DNA of 57,192 nt from Lachnospiraceae bacterium (GCA_021199475.1 JAJQHZ010000019.1:8358-65549), one strand, 5' to 3'; shown: positions 8,269 through 17,292, counted from the first letter of the stretch. Made by a program: numbers and translations. Notes: generated from the sequence alone by a model not told the origin.

Positions 8269-9618
8269 CTATATACGAAACCGATCCACCGACAAGTCGC
8301 CAAATTTGATTTCCTTCTCTTTCAGAAACATTACCATATAAATTGGCAGATAGGAGATCTTACCTTTATTATTTACATTTTCGTTCGTAAAGACAACTGC
8401 GTTCTCCATATGGTAAGTATCTTTACTCAAAACCTGTGTCAGAGCAGAATGCTTCTCATAATTCTTTCCGCTCTTCACCTCAATCGGAAGAATCTGTTCA
8501 TCCAGTTCAATCAGAAAATCCAGTTCTCCCATTTTTTTGCTGTTGTAATAGTATAATGAAAATCCATGCGCGGCCAGCTCCTGCGCGACCAGATTTTCAT
8601 ATATAGCGCCCTTATTGATATCCTGCTCTTTATTTAGTATTTTCAGCTTTGCAGCCTTGCCATAAAGCGTCGTAAGAATTCCGACATCTGACAGAAATAA
8701 CTTAAAAAGCGAACTTTTCTCATTTAGCATCAGGGGAACTGTCGGCTCAGTCACATTAAATGCAGGCAGCGCGACGCCCGCCTTCCATAGCCAGACAAAG
8801 CTGTCCTGGATCCTGTCAAAGCGAAGATCCTTTCGGATATCAGCAATCATAAAGCGCTTATTTTTTTCATTTAATTCTGCCGGAATCATCTCGTAAATAT
8901 GGGTAAGCACCAGCCTGTGGTTATCCTCCTCATATTGTGTAAAATCCAGCTTGTACTGCTCCACAATCGACAAATGCTCATCCATGACCGCGTTCATGTC
9001 GCCCGTCGTCCGGTATTTTTCTACTGCAGCAGGCATCCCGCCGACAAGCAGATACAGGTTGAACATTTCCATGATTTTTTTATGGATAAGATCATCCACC
9101 GGTATTCTTTCCTCGTAACATTTGGAAAGCATGGAAATTACGGCTTTGCTCACATCAAAAATCTGCAGAAATTCCTCAAAATCCAGAGGATACATGGTGA
9201 CAGATTTCAAATACCCCACAGGAGCGGATTTCAGGTTTGCAATCTCCACACCCAGCAGAGAGCCGCTCATAATATAACGGAATCTCCCATCCTCAACCAA
9301 AAACTTTATTTTGGTGACAATTTCTCTGTACCGCTGAATTTCATCGAAAAAAATCCAGGTCTGTCCCGGAACCATTTTCTTTTCAGAAATCAGAGAAAGT
9401 TTTAATATCATATCATCGATACTGGACGCGCCGTCTAAAAGAGCTGCGATCTCAGGCTGACGTATCAGATTAAACTCCACAAAATCGCATCCATTATCCT
9501 GCAGACACTTGCGGATAATAAATGTCTTTCCTGCCTGACGCACCCCGTAAACAAGAAGAGCCTTGTCCGGGCTGGCTATCCAGTCATTGATTTCTTTTTC
9601 AATTTTCCTCGCCAGCAT
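8269..9618 (-). CDS. AAA_14/DUF4143 P-loop ATPase with PD-(D/E)XK-like C-terminus
   Basis: From the chosen start the product is 449 residues. It has Walker A GVRQAGKT (25-32), Walker B FFDEIQ (91-95) and a C-terminal nuclease-like motif pair: GELDFLIEL followed by PIEVKSG. This is the widespread AAA_14-DUF4143 family, abundant in gut Firmicutes and Bacteroidetes; its physiological role is unsettled. The first in-frame ATG at 9717 lies upstream of a promoter (9656-9684), so translation more plausibly starts at 9618, which has GAGGTGA at good spacing. It lies next to two other unrelated ATPases with the same kind of C-terminal domain. Confidence 0.85.
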   Translation of the reverse strand: MLARKIEKEINDWIASPDKALLVYGVRQAGKTFIIRKCLQDNGCDFVEFNLIRQPEIAALLDGASSIDDMILKLSLISEKKMVPGQTWIFFDEIQRYREIVTKIKFLVEDGRFRYIMSGSLLGVEIANLKSAPVGYLKSVTMYPLDFEEFLQIFDVSKAVISMLSKCYEERIPVDDLIHKKIMEMFNLYLLVGGMPAAVEKYRTTGDMNAVMDEHLSIVEQYKLDFTQYEEDNHRLVLTHIYEMIPAELNEKNKRFMIADIRKDLRFDRIQDSFVWLWKAGVALPAFNVTEPTVPLMLNEKSSLFKLFLSDVGILTTLYGKAAKLKILNKEQDINKGAIYENLVAQELAAHGFSLYYYNSKKMGELDFLIELDEQILPIEVKSGKNYEKHSALTQVLSKDTYHMENAVVFTNENVNNKGKISYLPIYMVMFLKEKEIKFGDLSVDRFRI

Positions 9619-9655
9619 AATGTCACCTCGCAGCGTTTGTACGTTTTCCAGTGAA

Positions 9656-9684
9656 ATTATACCTCGGTTTTGTCGTTTTTCCAA
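9656..9684 (-). promoter_or_regulatory. Promoter of DUF4143 ATPase gene
   Basis: TTGGAA (9679-9684) and TATAAT (9656-9661) are separated by 17 bp on the minus strand. The promoter lies inside the longest possible reading frame and supports the downstream start at 9618. Confidence 0.75.
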
Positions 9685-9724
9685 GGCTATTTTAAGGTAA
9701 AAATGACATTTTTCCAAAAAACAA

Positions 9725-9764
9725 CCCCTTTCATGAGACGATGGATTTTGTCTAACAAAAGGGG
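9725..9764 (-). terminator. Terminator of PDDEXK ATPase gene
   Basis: CCCCTTT pairs with AAAGGGG, followed on the minus strand by TTGTTTTTT, starting 22 bp beyond the stop at 9787. Confidence 0.75.
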
Positions 9765-9786
9765 CCTCTGTTTTCTTATTGTAACT

Positions 9787-11634
9787 CTATTTCGTATCTG
9801 TCTCTCTTTCTGCTTCCGTCCCCGCCTCCTGTATCAGAACCTCTTTCCCGCGAAACGCAAACCCGTATTTTCGAACCTTCCCGATCCCCCGTGCCTTCAG
9901 ATCCGTCTCATATTTTTTCTCTTCAATCTGCTGCAGCGCCCGCTTCGCCGTATCCTCCAGGGTCTCTTCCTTTTTCGGGTCAAACACTTTAAATTCAATG
10001 ACAATCCCGTCTGTCTTACCGTTTCTTGGCTCAATCGAGACATCATAACGGCCAAACCCGCTCTCTCTGTTGGAGGTCAGGATATGAGTGCGGTCCAGAT
10101 CTGCGATCAGCCCCAGTGTAAATCCATGGTAAAACTGCTCCGCCGTCTCACTTTCAGATGCAGAGCCTCCTACATCGAAGAAGCTGAATGTCCGCAGGGT
10201 CACTTTTTCCATATAACGCTGCATGCCCTCCAGGTTCCCGGCAAGCAGCATCCGGATAAACTCCGTATACTCATCATATGACTCCGCAAACCACTTCTTC
10301 ACCAGCTTCCGAAGCGCCACCCGCACCTCAAAGTTCGTCAGCGCGATCTCATATCGTCCATCCGAATACTCCCATTCCAGAGACGACTCTGCGATGGTGT
10401 CCTGCGACCCGGAGGAATCCTGATCGGAGCCATGCAGCCAGGACGAATCGGCATCCGAGCCCCACATCCATTTATAATCCAAATCTGAAATGCGCTCAAA
10501 TTCCATCAGGCTTCGCACAATCTTTACATAGCCGGTCGTCAGAAACCAGCTCCAGATAGTCTTTGAGTCCCCACGAAGTTCTGCATAGGTGATCGATTCA
10601 TCAATTTCTGTCTCAATCGTACCACCCTGCAGCAGAGTCTCAAATTCATCCTTTATTTTCAGGGAACCTTTCCGCACCAGATTGCCCACCAGTGCGTTTC
10701 CGCTGGTATTCATCCAGTAGGGCTCCAGCCTTCCGCTTTTCAGAAAATTCAGAATCGACCAGGGATTGTAAATGCCCTCCTTTTTTCCAAACTGAAATCC
10801 GTCATACCAGTACTTCACCGCTTCCCTGCGGGCAGAAAATCCATAGGTTTCCAGTGCTTCAAAAACCTCACGCTCTGTAAATCCAAAACTGTCTTCATAC
10901 TGCTCCGTTGTAGTCGTCACAACCGACAGATTATTCAGATCGGAAAAAATGGACTCCTGCGTAATCCTCGTAATACCGGTCATCAGTCCCCGTCTCAGAT
11001 AGGGATTATCCTTAAACGCAGCGTGAAACATGCGGCGGATATATCGGATAGCCGATTCCCAGTATCCTTCTGTAAAGGCCTCCAGCATGGGGGTGTCATA
11101 TTCATCAATCAGAATCAGCACCGTCTCCCCATAATACTCATACATACACTGCGACAGAAACCGAACTGCATTCATACATTTCTCATCAGAGGCCTTCTGC
11201 GCCGTTATCTCTATAAAACTCTCTTTCTCTGCCTCCGATAATTTATCTGATTCCAATAGATAAGAATGCTGTTCAAACAACTGCGCTAACTCCAACCGTA
11301 TGGCCCGGCACATACTCTCATAGTTGTCCTGCTTCACGTTCGCCAGGCTCAGGTTAATCACCGGTAGCGTGCCCTGCATGGCCATGAGTTCCTCTTCTTC
11401 CGAGATACATAGACCATCAAAGAGATCCGACCGGTTCTGATAGCGGATGGAAAAAAAGGTTTCAACCATATTTAAAGTCAGCGTCTTTCCAAAGCGCCGC
11501 GGCCTTGTGATCAGCGTCACTTGATCCGCGCTGTCGTACCAGTCCTTGATAAAGCGCGTCTTATCTACGTAAAATACATCCCTGTCAATGATATCCTCAA
11601 ACCTCGTTATCCCCAAAGCGACTTTTTTCTTCAC
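9787..11634 (-). CDS. AAA-ATPase-like protein with PD-(D/E)XK nuclease domain
   Basis: This is a typical AAA-ATPase-like/PDDEXK_9 protein of about 615 residues. The N-terminus reads YVDKTRFI and then RPRRFGKT, the Walker A loop of this family. A DEYDTPM segment follows, and a C-terminal nuclease-like core has GRYDVSIEP then VIEFKV. Such genes occur in many near-identical copies in gut bacteria and their function is unknown. The ATG at 11640 sits directly against the AGGAGGG ribosome site. The GTG two codons on (11634) has normal spacing and is the better start. A Ser/Asp-rich insertion (about residues 395-425) interrupts the middle region. Confidence 0.88.
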   Translation of the reverse strand: MKKKVALGITRFEDIIDRDVFYVDKTRFIKDWYDSADQVTLITRPRRFGKTLTLNMVETFFSIRYQNRSDLFDGLCISEEEELMAMQGTLPVINLSLANVKQDNYESMCRAIRLELAQLFEQHSYLLESDKLSEAEKESFIEITAQKASDEKCMNAVRFLSQCMYEYYGETVLILIDEYDTPMLEAFTEGYWESAIRYIRRMFHAAFKDNPYLRRGLMTGITRITQESIFSDLNNLSVVTTTTEQYEDSFGFTEREVFEALETYGFSARREAVKYWYDGFQFGKKEGIYNPWSILNFLKSGRLEPYWMNTSGNALVGNLVRKGSLKIKDEFETLLQGGTIETEIDESITYAELRGDSKTIWSWFLTTGYVKIVRSLMEFERISDLDYKWMWGSDADSSWLHGSDQDSSGSQDTIAESSLEWEYSDGRYEIALTNFEVRVALRKLVKKWFAESYDEYTEFIRMLLAGNLEGMQRYMEKVTLRTFSFFDVGGSASESETAEQFYHGFTLGLIADLDRTHILTSNRESGFGRYDVSIEPRNGKTDGIVIEFKVFDPKKEETLEDTAKRALQQIEEKKYETDLKARGIGKVRKYGFAFRGKEVLIQEAGTEAERETDTK

Positions 11635-11670
11635 GGCCATCCCTCCTTAACTTTGGAAAGCTTTTAAAGC

Positions 11671-11679
11671 AGTATAACA
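11671..11679 (-). promoter_or_regulatory. Extended -10 promoter
   Basis: On the minus strand TGTTATACT forms an extended -10 element about 35 bp upstream of the start at 11634. No good -35 is visible. Confidence 0.5.
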
Positions 11680-11774
11680 CATTTTCAGAAAAGTGACTTT
11701 AAAATCAGCCAAAGTACCAATAAAGTACAAAATCTTCTTCGGCGCAGTCTTTTGCTTTTTTTCGCCAGATCTGT

Positions 11775-12632
11775 CTACAGCAGTGCCGCATACACCTCCC
11801 GCTTCGATATCCCCCGGTCCTTTGCCGCCTGTTTCATCGCGTCCTTGCGGTCCATTCCCTGCGACTCGTACAGGGCGACGTGCTCGGGGATGGTCATCGT
11901 TTCCCACTGCCGCTGTTCTTCCTGCTCCAGCTCGCGGCGGCTGCGGCCCTCCATGACGATCACGCACTCGCCGCGCGGCTCGTTCTGGCGGTACCATGCA
12001 AGCGCCTTCTCCAGCGTCGTCGCGAAGACGGTCTCATGCTTTTTGGTCAGCTCGCGGCAGATGGTGGCGCGTCGGTCGCCCAGCGCTTCGTATAGCTCCT
12101 CCAGCGTGCGGACAAGGCGGTGCGGCGCCTCATAGAGGATGGTCGTGCGCGTTTCCGTCTGCAGCTCCTCGAGAATCCTTCGCCGCTCTTTTTTGTCAGA
12201 TGGAAGGAACGCCTCAAAGCAGAAGCGCCGCGCCGGCAGCCCGGAAAGGGTCAGCGCGGTAACGCAGGCGCAGGCACCGGGCAGAGAAGTCACCTCAATC
12301 CCGGCCTCCATACACAGCCGCACCAGATCCTCGCCCGGATCAGAGATGGCGGGCGTGCCCGCGTCAGTGATCAGGGCAATATTTAAGCCTTCCTGCATTT
12401 TTGCTATCAGAGTGTGTGCTTTTTCAATCCGATTGTATTCGTGGTAGCTCGTCATCGGCGTATGAATGTCAAAGTGATTCAGCAGCTTGATGCTGCCGCG
12501 CGTATCTTCGGCGGCGATCAGATCGACCTCCTTCAGTGTGCGGATGACGCGGAAGGTGATATCCTCCAGATTGCCGATCGGGGTCGCACAGAGGTAAAGG
12601 CGGCCGACGGGTGTTGTTGTTTTTATTTCCAT
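11775..12632 (-). CDS. rsmI: 16S rRNA (cytidine1402-2'-O)-methyltransferase
   Basis: The 285-residue protein matches RsmI, which 2'-O-methylates C1402 in the ribosomal decoding centre using SAM. The tetrapyrrole-methylase-fold motifs are all present: ATPIGNLEDIT (16-26), AEDTR (41-45), TDAGTPAISDPG (89-100) and SLPGA (116-120). Length is normal for the family. In many Firmicutes rsmI directly follows trmN6; here a trmN6 3' end with the same orientation is found 44 kb upstream, and the immediate neighbours are ATPases of uncertain function. GGAG lies about 12 nt before the ATG, a weak ribosome site. No clear promoter was found in the 224 bp upstream. Confidence 0.95.
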   Translation of the reverse strand: MEIKTTTPVGRLYLCATPIGNLEDITFRVIRTLKEVDLIAAEDTRGSIKLLNHFDIHTPMTSYHEYNRIEKAHTLIAKMQEGLNIALITDAGTPAISDPGEDLVRLCMEAGIEVTSLPGACACVTALTLSGLPARRFCFEAFLPSDKKERRRILEELQTETRTTILYEAPHRLVRTLEELYEALGDRRATICRELTKKHETVFATTLEKALAWYRQNEPRGECVIVMEGRSRRELEQEEQRQWETMTIPEHVALYESQGMDRKDAMKQAAKDRGISKREVYAALL

Positions 12633-12767
12633 ATGAAATCTATGCTCCGTATTTACAGGAACGATTCACGAAACGAACCGCTCATAGTCTGAATCTATCC
12701 GTTTTCTATTTTATTGGACTTCGTTTGCTCTGCATGGCTGCCTCGTCCATTAAACAGAACATTCCGC

Positions 12768-12787
12768 GTGAAAAGCGCATTTTTCAC
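12768..12787. other. Small perfect stem-loop between ATPase gene and rsmI
   Basis: GTGAAAA and TTTTCAC pair across a 6-nt loop in the 224-bp gap downstream of the leftward ATPase gene. It could be a weak terminator, but it has no T-run of its own. Confidence 0.35.
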
Positions 12788-12856
12788 ACTTTTATGGTCT
12801 GCATTTCGCACATCCGGCGGTACAGGATGGATAAATCATTTCGCGGCAGCTCCTTA

Positions 12857-14323
12857 CTATCCATAAATCTCGTTCAGTCCAATCAGCCGTAGACTGACCC
12901 CGTCCTGTTTTTGCAGCAATATCTCTGCAAATCCGCTTTTGGAAAACAAGTAATAGTAGTAATTATCAAATCCGCCCATTGCGCTGGCATATTCTTTCAT
13001 CCGTTCCCACTCACTGGCAGGAATGTTTTCATTCCGAAACTTGCAGGAGCCAACGATTGCACTCCGCTCTTCATCGGAAACAGCAACCACGTCAATCTGC
13101 GCCTTCTTATGGGTCGCCGGATTTCCGCCCCACCACTGACCAATATCCTGAGGTTGAAATGGAAGCCTTTCATCATAATATAACAGATAATCCCGACTGA
13201 TTTTTTCAAATACCAGCCCCATATAATCCGACAGGCGGCTCTCCACTGCGGAGGCATAAACTCTCTCGAATCGGTCAGAGACAATCGCTGCCATATTTTT
13301 CGGAACAAATGTATACCAGAAGCGAAAAAACAAATCCTCCAGTTCATAAACCGGTCGTTTTGTATTACGATCTGTAACTGGTGTTTCACGCTTTACAATT
13401 CCCAATGTGATCAGATTTCCAATATATTTGGAGCAAAGTCCGCTTTCCATTCCAACGGCAGACGCAATTTCGATCAGTTTTGATTTCCCAGATGCGATCG
13501 CAGTAATGATTGCGTTATAAGCAGCAGGTTCCCGAAGCTCCTGTTTCAGCAGATTAGATGGCTCCTCAAACAGCATGGAATTGTTGTTAAATATACCATT
13601 TAACAGATTCTCCCGGATGGAACAATCCGGCGAAAACTGTTCCAGATACAACGGCACACCTCCGGTCACCCCATACATAATTGCTTTTTCCTCATTGGAA
13701 TACGCAGGGAACCAACGCCCGGTATCCCGGTAGTCAAACGGGAGTATTTTAAACTGGCCGGTCCGGCGGCCATACAAGGGACTTTGATAGCCCAATACCT
13801 GATGTTCCATAAAGCTCATAGAGGAACCGCAAAGGATCAGAAACAATCTGGTTTCTTTGTACTGATGATCCAGAAAATTCTGAAGAAGCGAGGAAATCGA
13901 CGGCTCTGCTTTCGCCAGATAAGGATATTCGTCAATCACAAAAATCAGACGCTCCCGCAACGCCATTTCCCGAATTTTTACAAACGCGTCCGAAAAACTC
14001 CTGAAAATGACCGTTGCCGCCGATGGCGCCATGCCAGCTTCAAAATGATTCTCCGTCTCAGATGGCACATCCGTCGAAGTATTCTGTGCCTTATGTGTCA
14101 TTTCCGCCTCAGCGGCCAGAATTGCACCGGACAGTGCCTCCAGATTCAGCTCACCCGAATTTTCCATCGCCGCAAAAAAAACCGTTCTTTTCCCTTTGCA
14201 AAACTCATTAATCAAGGTCGTCTTCCCAACTCTTCGTCTTCCATAAATAACGGCCATTTCGAGTTTATCACTTTTGTACATGGTATTGAGCCTTTTTAAT
14301 TCTTTCTCTCTTCCAATGAACAT
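12857..14323 (-). CDS. Archaeal-type ATPase with DUF234 domain
   Basis: The 488-residue product carries Walker A GRRRVGKT (28-35), Walker B VIDEYPYL (D131/E132), a helical middle region and a C-terminal DUF234 domain, a PD-(D/E)XK-like fold. In the usual C-terminal motif an acidic residue precedes the Cys-Lys pair; here it reads IVGSCKF, so the catalytic Glu position appears to hold Ser and nuclease activity is doubtful. Residues about 71-105 are a Thr/Glu/Ser-rich insertion ahead of Walker B. The start has GGAGGGAAAGG directly upstream. Its promoter overlaps a long palindrome (14441-14477), implying a dedicated repressor. Cellular role unknown. Confidence 0.85.
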   Translation of the reverse strand: MFIGREKELKRLNTMYKSDKLEMAVIYGRRRVGKTTLINEFCKGKRTVFFAAMENSGELNLEALSGAILAAEAEMTHKAQNTSTDVPSETENHFEAGMAPSAATVIFRSFSDAFVKIREMALRERLIFVIDEYPYLAKAEPSISSLLQNFLDHQYKETRLFLILCGSSMSFMEHQVLGYQSPLYGRRTGQFKILPFDYRDTGRWFPAYSNEEKAIMYGVTGGVPLYLEQFSPDCSIRENLLNGIFNNNSMLFEEPSNLLKQELREPAAYNAIITAIASGKSKLIEIASAVGMESGLCSKYIGNLITLGIVKRETPVTDRNTKRPVYELEDLFFRFWYTFVPKNMAAIVSDRFERVYASAVESRLSDYMGLVFEKISRDYLLYYDERLPFQPQDIGQWWGGNPATHKKAQIDVVAVSDEERSAIVGSCKFRNENIPASEWERMKEYASAMGGFDNYYYYLFSKSGFAEILLQKQDGVSLRLIGLNEIYG

Positions 14324-14440
14324 TCCTTTCCCTCCGTAGGGTCATGACGAAATAACGGATGTATCCTGCGCCGTTTTATACGCAAACCGCAGACTCTAAA
14401 GGCTTTATTCTCCGGCCTGGAAACCTTATGCAGCATCCAT

Positions 14441-14491
14441 TTGCGTCATTACGATATACTATATCATAATGACGCAAGTGCAGGCCGTCAA
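14441..14491 (-). promoter_or_regulatory. Promoter with overlapping 37-bp palindrome
   Basis: TTGCGTCATTACGATATA and its near-perfect inverse (17 of 18 positions) flank CTA at 14441-14477. On the minus strand TTGACG (14486-14491) and TATGAT (14463-14468), 17 bp apart, form a promoter whose -10 lies inside the palindrome. This is a textbook repressor layout upstream of the DUF234 ATPase gene. Confidence 0.8.
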
Positions 14492-14595
14492 GGGGCAATA
14501 ACTACTTCGTTCCGTCCGGAATAATTGCAAAACGTCTACAGGCTATGACGCTGCCTTTCCCATACACGATTGGAAAGGCATATATCATTCCCATT

Positions 14596-15216
14596 TCACA
14601 GCACCCGCAGAAAATTCAGCGAGCCGGGCGGGTTTCCGGTGCCGTTTTCCAGCAGGGAAATCAGCCCTACAATGGTGTTCTCAATCTCCTCCTGGGTGGA
14701 TGGCACGAGTGTGTTGTCCAGCTTCACCGCCAGTACGATCAGCACGATTTCCGCGAGCGCGGAAGGGTTATCAAAATGAATGTCGCCGCCGTCGATCCCC
14801 TGTTGAATGATCTCGGTCAGCGTCGGTGTCAGCTCCTGGATCAGGTACGTGATGTATCTCTGGTGGATAAAGGCCTTTTCCGGCGCCTCCGTCTGCGAAT
14901 CGGAGGTCTGGCGGATACCGAACTCCGTCGAGGAGGTCCGGCAGGCCTGGAAAATCATCGCCATGCGCGTAAACGGGGAAATCTCACGCTGTCCGGCGAG
15001 ACTTTTTGCCGTGTCCAGCGGCTTCTGGTAATCGCGCTCCACCAGCGCTTCCATGATGGCTTCTTTGGATGAAAAATAGTAGTAGATACTTCCTTTGCCG
15101 ATTCCGGCCTTTTCTGCGATCTCTCTCACCGAGATGGTTCCGATGCTCTTCTCCTCCAGAAGCGCCTGCAGCGCGTCCAGAATTTTGTTGTATTTTGCGT
15201 TCGTATTGTCCGGCAT
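14596..15216 (-). CDS. TetR/AcrR-family transcriptional regulator
   Basis: The 206-residue protein has the TetR N-terminal helix-turn-helix (TISVREIAEKAGIGKGSIY at about 27-45, then YYFSSKEAI) and a ligand-binding C-terminal half without recognised homologues. It is divergent from the SCP2-domain gene. The shared 438-bp gap contains two palindromes of the same sequence type, so this protein probably represses the SCP2/hydrolase unit and perhaps itself. GGAAGGGAAG precedes the ATG. A short GC-rich stem (GCCTTTCC/GGAAAGGC, about 14551-14579) follows the gene and may terminate it. Confidence 0.9.
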   Translation of the reverse strand: MPDNTNAKYNKILDALQALLEEKSIGTISVREIAEKAGIGKGSIYYYFSSKEAIMEALVERDYQKPLDTAKSLAGQREISPFTRMAMIFQACRTSSTEFGIRQTSDSQTEAPEKAFIHQRYITYLIQELTPTLTEIIQQGIDGGDIHFDNPSALAEIVLIVLAVKLDNTLVPSTQEEIENTIVGLISLLENGTGNPPGSLNFLRVL

Positions 15217-15501
15217 GTCTGTTCTTCCCTTCCGTACTCTTCCGTATTTCTCCCCTGTACTTTGCCTGGTTTCTTACATATTGTTCATTCTGCAATTCCG
15301 TTATCGCTTCTTCCTCATATACTCAACTCCGATTCCGCCACGTTCGCTGCTGCGCAATTCTTCCGCGCGATGCCCGCAAAATTTCTCAGCTATGCTTCTC
15401 CCTGATTTTTTTACAGTATAACACAGATGAATCCGGCCGAACAGTCAAATTTTTCACAGAACAAGCGCCGCACGGAGCATCTTTTTTGGTAATCCGCACG
15501 A

Positions 15502-15558
15502 TTGACCGACGGTCGAAAAAGTGCTAATTTATTTTTGTTTCAACTCGACCAGTGGTCG
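15502..15558 (+). promoter_or_regulatory. Promoter with two TetR-type operators
   Basis: GACCGACGGTC (15504-15514) and CGACCAGTGGTCG (15546-15558) are perfect odd-centred palindromes, each followed by GAAAA. The first overlaps a plus-strand -35 TTGACC (15502-15507), with -10 TAATTT (15525-15530) 17 bp away. The rest of the 15217-15654 gap shows no gene. Confidence 0.8.
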
Positions 15559-15654
15559 AAAATTGCTTTTATGTAAGTTTTTTGTAAAGAACACAGGGGG
15601 AATCCTGCTTCTGTCTCAGGGCAGGATCATCATAAAAAATCGGGAGGAAATCAC

Positions 15655-15984
15655 ATGACCTACGCAGAATTATTTTCAGATATCAAATCCCAGTTCATGG
15701 CTGCGGATGTGAGCGACATTCAGGAGCATCTTGCTTATCAGTTCAACATCACCGGCGAGGCTTCCGGCATCTTCTATGTCGAAGTAAAGGACGGAAAGCT
15801 GTATGTAGAGCCCTATGAATATTTTGACCGCGACGCGATGTTCACCTGCAGCGCGGACACGCTGAAAAAGCTGGCTGCGGGAACGCTGGATCCGGTATTC
15901 GCATTTACCATCCAGAAGCTGAAGGTCGAAGGCGACTTCGACAAGGCGCTGCGCTTTAAGGAACTGATTGACCGGAAACGCTAA
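15655..15984 (+). CDS. SCP2 sterol-binding-domain protein
   Basis: The 109-residue product is a single SCP2-type domain: GIFYVEVKDGKLYVEPYE and FTCSADTLKKLAAGTLDP are characteristic, and the C-terminal half has the usual hydrophobic helix. These small proteins form a lipid-binding tunnel; bacterial members are thought to bind fatty acids or acyl compounds, but few are characterised. It is preceded by GGGAGGAAA and controlled by the TetR-type operators upstream. An alpha/beta hydrolase gene lies 146 bp downstream on the same strand, suggesting a small lipid-handling unit. Confidence 0.88.
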   Translation: MTYAELFSDIKSQFMAADVSDIQEHLAYQFNITGEASGIFYVEVKDGKLYVEPYEYFDRDAMFTCSADTLKKLAAGTLDPVFAFTIQKLKVEGDFDKALRFKELIDRKR

Positions 15985-16130
15985 AAACAAACGAAGCGCC
16001 CTTTCATATCCACACGAAGCGATTTGCTTTAGACAGCTTTATAAGGTAAAAGCTTCCTGTAAAGTAAACTGGGCCGCCTTCTGCCGGACAGATACAGCGG
16101 TGCTCGGAGACGGCCAGAAAGGAAATGCCA

Positions 16131-17234
16131 ATGAAATCATTAAAAACAATGGGCGGACTGCTCGCGCTGCTGGGCGCGGCAGAGGCGGGCGGCACCGCTT
16201 ATTTTTACCGCAGGACCATGATCCGCGGAAACGCAGACCGGGATCGGACGATGAAAATGTCCGGCACGGACTGGAGCCAGTATTTCCCAATGATTGAGGA
16301 GCGCAAGGCGTATATGCTCGCGCAGCCGCACGAGGACGTCTATATTCAATCCGGGGACGGACTCCGGCTCCACGCAACGTGGTTCCCGAATACAGGCAAC
16401 TGCTCGGATGCTGTGCAGGATTCCGCTGCTGACATCTGCACTGACACAACGAAAGATTCCACCGCTGAGGGCTGCACTGACACAACAAAGGATTCCGCCA
16501 TTGCCGGCAGCGCTGACACGGCGCAGAATTCCGCCGACGCCGGACGCGGCAGCGCCCCGCATGCTGTCATCTGCTTCCACGGCTACACAAGCCAGGGAAT
16601 GAGCGATTACATCGGGCTGTCCGATTACTATCTGAAGCGGGGCTGGTCGATGCTTCTGGTTGACGAGCGGGCGCACGGGGACAGCGAGGGCAAATACATC
16701 GGATTCGGCTGTCTGGACCGCTATGACGCGCTGAAATGGATTGACTGGACCATCGCACAGCTCGGAGAAAACGCACAGCTTCTGCTGCATGGCACCTCGA
16801 TGGGCGGCGCGACGGTGCTGATGGCGAGCGGGCTCGGATTTCCGCCTCAGATAAAGGGCATCGTCTCCGACTGCGCGTTTACCTCGGCAAAGGAGGTCTT
16901 CACTCACGTGCTGCACTCGATGTACCACCTGCCGGCCTTTCCGATGATTCCGATTTCGAGTGCTTTTAATAAGAAGAAAGCCGGATACGGCCTCGGCGAC
17001 TGCAATGCGGCGGTCGAGGTGCGCAAGGCAGAAGTGCCAATCCTTTTTATCCACGGCAGCAATGATACCTTCGTTCCCTGCCGGATGTGCGACGAGCTCT
17101 ATGAGAACTGCGCCTCGCCGAAGGAGAAACTGATCATCGAAGGAGCAGCGCATGCGGAGAGCTATTATAAAAATCCGGAGGCCTATGAGCAGGCGCTGGA
17201 CAGTTTTATAAAAAATAAGGCAAATATTGCATAA
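16131..17234 (+). CDS. Membrane-anchored alpha/beta hydrolase
   Basis: An N-terminal hydrophobic segment (about residues 6-27) probably anchors the protein. The hydrolase fold follows, with HGTSMGG around the nucleophile (Ser225 counting from the upstream ATG at 16125), an Asp in GSNDTF and a His in GAAHAESY, a complete triad of the serine-aminopeptidase/hydrolase type. Residues about 91-141 are a Thr/Asp/Ser/Ala-rich insertion built from imperfect repeats around TDTTKDS, placed in a loop before the first core strand. The ATG at 16131 is better spaced from AAAGGA than that at 16125. Substrate unknown; the nearby SCP2 gene suggests a lipid ester. Confidence 0.85.
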   Translation: MKSLKTMGGLLALLGAAEAGGTAYFYRRTMIRGNADRDRTMKMSGTDWSQYFPMIEERKAYMLAQPHEDVYIQSGDGLRLHATWFPNTGNCSDAVQDSAADICTDTTKDSTAEGCTDTTKDSAIAGSADTAQNSADAGRGSAPHAVICFHGYTSQGMSDYIGLSDYYLKRGWSMLLVDERAHGDSEGKYIGFGCLDRYDALKWIDWTIAQLGENAQLLLHGTSMGGATVLMASGLGFPPQIKGIVSDCAFTSAKEVFTHVLHSMYHLPAFPMIPISSAFNKKKAGYGLGDCNAAVEVRKAEVPILFIHGSNDTFVPCRMCDELYENCASPKEKLIIEGAAHAESYYKNPEAYEQALDSFIKNKANIA

Positions 17235-17239
17235 TCCAA

Positions 17240-17292
17240 AAGCAGGCCATAGCTATGCCCCAATCCCTGATTACGGAGATGGGCAGCCTGCA
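17240..17292 (+). terminator. Possible terminator after hydrolase gene
   Basis: GCAGGC pairs with GCCTGC and, inside it, TGCCC with GGGCA; ATTTC follows. The T-run is poor. The remaining gap to 17442 has no clear promoter, though TTGACT near 17383 could be a -35. Confidence 0.4.

Noticed and set aside
14378-14440. Possible riboswitch in the ATPase leader
   Set aside because: No conserved aptamer core could be recognised; the only strong structure is the DNA palindrome overlapping the promoter.
16140-17153. Long minus-strand frame opposite the alpha/beta hydrolase
   Set aside because: High GC gives long antisense frames; no domain, no ribosome site and the plus strand has a full catalytic triad.
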